Part shown: positions 7,301-7,828 of the stretch, piece after piece
Layout: every line of letters starts with the position of its first letter
How positions within the stretch are numbered: the stretch's first letter is position 1
NCBI GenBank assembly: GCA_029975915.1
Contig: JARKOC010000516.1
Span: forward strand, 1 to 7,828
DNA length: 7,828 nucleotides
Source of the DNA: Bryobacteraceae bacterium
GTDB taxonomy: Bacteria > Acidobacteriota > Terriglobia > Bryobacterales > Bryobacteraceae
Direction of reading: 5' to 3'
Program-made: the position numbers and the translations under genes
Notes under the pieces: model-generated
The model's input: only the letters and a program-made list of their open reading frames with translations
What the model was told of the DNA's origin: nothing
The model's database searches: none

Positions 7301-7550
7301 CCATCTTGCCGCTGCCGACTCCGGAGAAAACCGGAGATGATATCCGGCCGCTACCCAGGTCGGAGGTGACCTTGATTTCAAATGTCGCATCCTCATGGCC
7401 GGTGTATGAGCCCGCCAGCCGCACGCTTCCGGTGCCCTTGCGGGTCGCTTTACCTGGGAATACCGCAGCCGCGGGCGTGACGGCTGAGGCCGTCACAATG
7501 GCTGAAGGTACCGCGTTGCGGTTATTTACAAGGATGCGTTGGATGGCCAT
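4335..7550 (-). CDS. Large multidomain phage tail-tip protein with discoidin-like domain
   Basis: This 1071-residue product is the largest in the window. Residues 1-140 are a beta-rich N-terminus with a GAAGNAVNLFVS motif (125-136) of a kind seen in phage tail proteins. Two related beta motifs occur, LWSVKGSVSG (331-340) and TWDVRGSVTA (748-757), the second followed by a GDTFRFSVEGGSFSWRKNGG segment. Residues 555-640 are mainly helical. Residues 861-955 (LVMDFGAAIEIDSIAL, then DITLESSDDGLSWTTLG, then TRYLRITID) follow the pattern of an F5/8 type C (discoidin) domain, which in other proteins binds glycans or lipids. Residues 963-1071 form a compact end domain (IEWINFISKAEFDEHL, NLPLVVIPHYLHPDEAMLVT). 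No tape-measure-like coiled coil or membrane segment is seen. The start is supported by GGAGT four bases before the ATG. It probably forms a major part of the tail tip and contacts the host; the exact family is not recognised. Confidence 0.9.
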   Translation of the reverse strand: MAIQRILVNNRNAVPSAIVTASAVTPAAAVFPGKATRKGTGSVRLAGSYTGHEDATFEIKVTSDLGSGRISSPVFSGVGSGKMVDISAADVPAQSIEVELVSLGTASRAAYLDFYGVQLSAKAEGAAGNAVNLFVSEELTAATSNFSLLADIEAGEDTFTGEEWDWTGITRTLSPSGTLPEDCPRIRIQGDQTIYRQYREYTSDGWVYHLTPSPTVKLSAGAKISVITGTRTVTVSDGSVTEIYPGVVTLYDLLSALRLRSGHITVQGVVSKNLTPGGMAALDLPLRTAAKANPPAVSGGWYELKDFADTLTVAPSAPTEILTLDYLGESLWSVKGSVSGNLSAARTGVPYSDASSPIAFTIPAAVTQTSASLAKQTGAVRITAINYQTRDDDIGETEPPIIIAASKLGANASAKSITATYRKNRKSSNCEVEELPVTFSSYCLGLKEGGDVMALDPAYSSRLNALYQWRRDFITANTTPPGGSSQLVRYKVTFEKSHLEVVEGGHAPVWEPMTLYKPTYEQAYNFIVTYGVSTEYRNWSDISTEPVAPLSAGAQYLVASSDIAWMERCFALLLRALETVYIYPTALGMWDSLKDEVLTDLNALTVSTRDDLYKSQEGFLARYTSAIDLIYLAAGIVPGKTDGAGKSAGCWRDMDAAYYWELSDGYAPAYTDEVYYSTTLDGENTEEFAFLISCKCTEHLKEGDTLTISIAGASGTSSGGTSATITIPIVAGSARYLAGGFSGDDTLTWDVRGSVTAFSQLLMSESPARYEGLGLSFSLANGGIPFALGDTFRFSVEGGSFSWRKNGGAWSGELPLQSALISDALTAVFTPGAYPSFVTEDLFRFEARQPHSPANIATPTPEQWRWDSSFASLVMDFGAAIEIDSIALARHDLPAGADITLESSDDGLSWTTLGTLSAATTVIAWIAPETVATRYLRITIDAAGAVGWLFAGRALTTELAPDVITLRKQYDLIHGPRDGAVYGGKGSAGRIEWINFISKAEFDEHLSAVEYCKKNGNLPLVVIPHYLHPDEAMLVTVDTDDIEIVDELQFHPNDSSQRILSLSLPLAAVLQ

Positions 7551-7554
7551 GATT

Positions 7555-7559
7555 ACTCC
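7555..7559 (-). promoter_or_regulatory. Shine-Dalgarno site directly downstream of the hairpin
   Basis: Minus-strand sequence reads GGAGT, then AATC, then ATG. It sets the start of the 1071-residue gene at 7550. The preceding base is the last paired base of the 19-bp hairpin, so the site should be single-stranded but immediately next to a very stable stem. Confidence 0.75.
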
Positions 7560-7602
7560 AATGGGACAGGCCCTTTAACGACCTTAAAGGGCCTGTCCCA
7601 TT
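7560..7602 (-). promoter_or_regulatory. Perfect 19-bp inverted repeat (hairpin) between two late genes
   Basis: The arms AATGGGACAGGCCCTTTAA (7560-7578) and TTAAAGGGCCTGTCCCATT (7584-7602) are exact reverse complements separated by a five-base loop. The hairpin begins five bases after the stop of the upstream gene and ends against the ribosome binding site of the next. In the direction of transcription the stem is followed by GGAGTAATC and not by a run of U, so it is not a textbook intrinsic terminator. It could be a partial attenuator, an RNase processing site, a 3' stabiliser for the upstream message, or a protein-binding operator. The structure itself is certain; the function is not. Confidence 0.85.
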
Positions 7603-7606
7603 ACGG

Positions 7607-7828
7607 CTACAGTTTCCGTATCGTGAAGAACAAACCAGTGGCGGTTGCCAGCACCGGAGCTTCCATGTCCAGTGTGCCGGTTTCATCGGAGATGAGCGCC
7701 AGGGTTTTCAGCGGTGAGAGGCGCACGCGATGGGCGGTGAGCAGAACGGGCTCGTTGGCGTCGGCGGTATTGAGCCCCTCGAAGCGCAGGGCGTATTCCT
7801 TCTCGGCAGATCCGAACGCCTCGATGTT
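7607..7828 (-). CDS. Phage structural protein, C-terminal 73 residues (runs off right edge)
   Basis: The minus-strand frame is open from the window edge to a TAG at 7607-7609. It encodes NIEAFGSAEKEYALRFEGLN and continues through RVRLSPLKTLALISDETGTL to the terminal FTIRKL. The pattern of a beta strand with aromatic/basic residues (YALRFEGLNTA), an 'SPLK-x-L-x-LISDE-x-G-x-L' segment and a final 'A-P-V-L' strand is reminiscent of the C-terminus of tail-tube or other major tail proteins, where the last strands contribute to the tube barrel. This is a low-certainty resemblance. GC-rich third positions and orientation match the downstream genes. The hairpin just after its stop could separate its expression, expected to be high if it is a tube protein, from the tip genes. 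The start lies outside the window. Confidence 0.75.
   Translation of the reverse strand, partial: NIEAFGSAEKEYALRFEGLNTADANEPVLLTAHRVRLSPLKTLALISDETGTLDMEAPVLATATGLFFTIRKL

Noticed and set aside
7560..7602. Hairpin as a classical Rho-independent terminator
   Set aside because: No U-run follows the stem in either direction, and a Shine-Dalgarno site follows immediately on the transcribed strand; kept as a regulatory hairpin instead.

Overview
This window looks like part of the late structural region of a tailed double-stranded DNA bacteriophage or prophage, specifically the tail-tip/adhesion module. Every credible gene is on the minus strand, so transcription runs from the right edge to the left edge. 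The DNA is GC-rich, with clear Shine-Dalgarno sequences of the GGAG type, which fits a high-GC bacterial host. The host cannot be named from this sequence. No integrase, lysis, capsid, tape-measure, tRNA or CRISPR feature is present, so lytic versus integrated status cannot be decided.

Reading in the direction of transcription: the last 73 codons of a structural protein, possibly tail-tube-like, enter at the right edge (7607-7828). A 56-base gap follows, mostly a perfect 19-bp hairpin that abuts the next ribosome binding site. Then comes a packed run of genes: a 1071-residue beta-rich multidomain tail protein (4335-7550), a 111-residue beta-barrel-like protein (4003-4338), a 203-residue protein (3390-4001), a 104-residue protein (3086-3400), a 275-residue protein with a tail-hub-like C-terminus (2259-3086), a 273-residue beta-rich protein (1428-2249), a 355-residue protein with a hub-like middle and a C-terminal adhesin-type domain (350-1417), and the first 117 codons of another protein leaving at the left edge (1-353). 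Junctions are ATGA or TAATG overlaps or gaps of at most about 10 bases, so these genes should be translated from one polycistronic message.

Functionally the set is read as a host-recognition tip. The large protein carries a discoidin-like domain that could bind carbohydrate. The 111-, 275- and 355-residue proteins each resemble a different part of the central tail hub that most siphophages make as one long lambda-gpJ-type protein. The most interesting observations are this apparent splitting of the hub over several genes, a colinear module (SGRPETS, 14 residues, GLVIG) shared by the two hub-like proteins but with diverged codons, and the hairpin in front of the largest gene. All functional assignments come from residue patterns read by eye; no database search was run.
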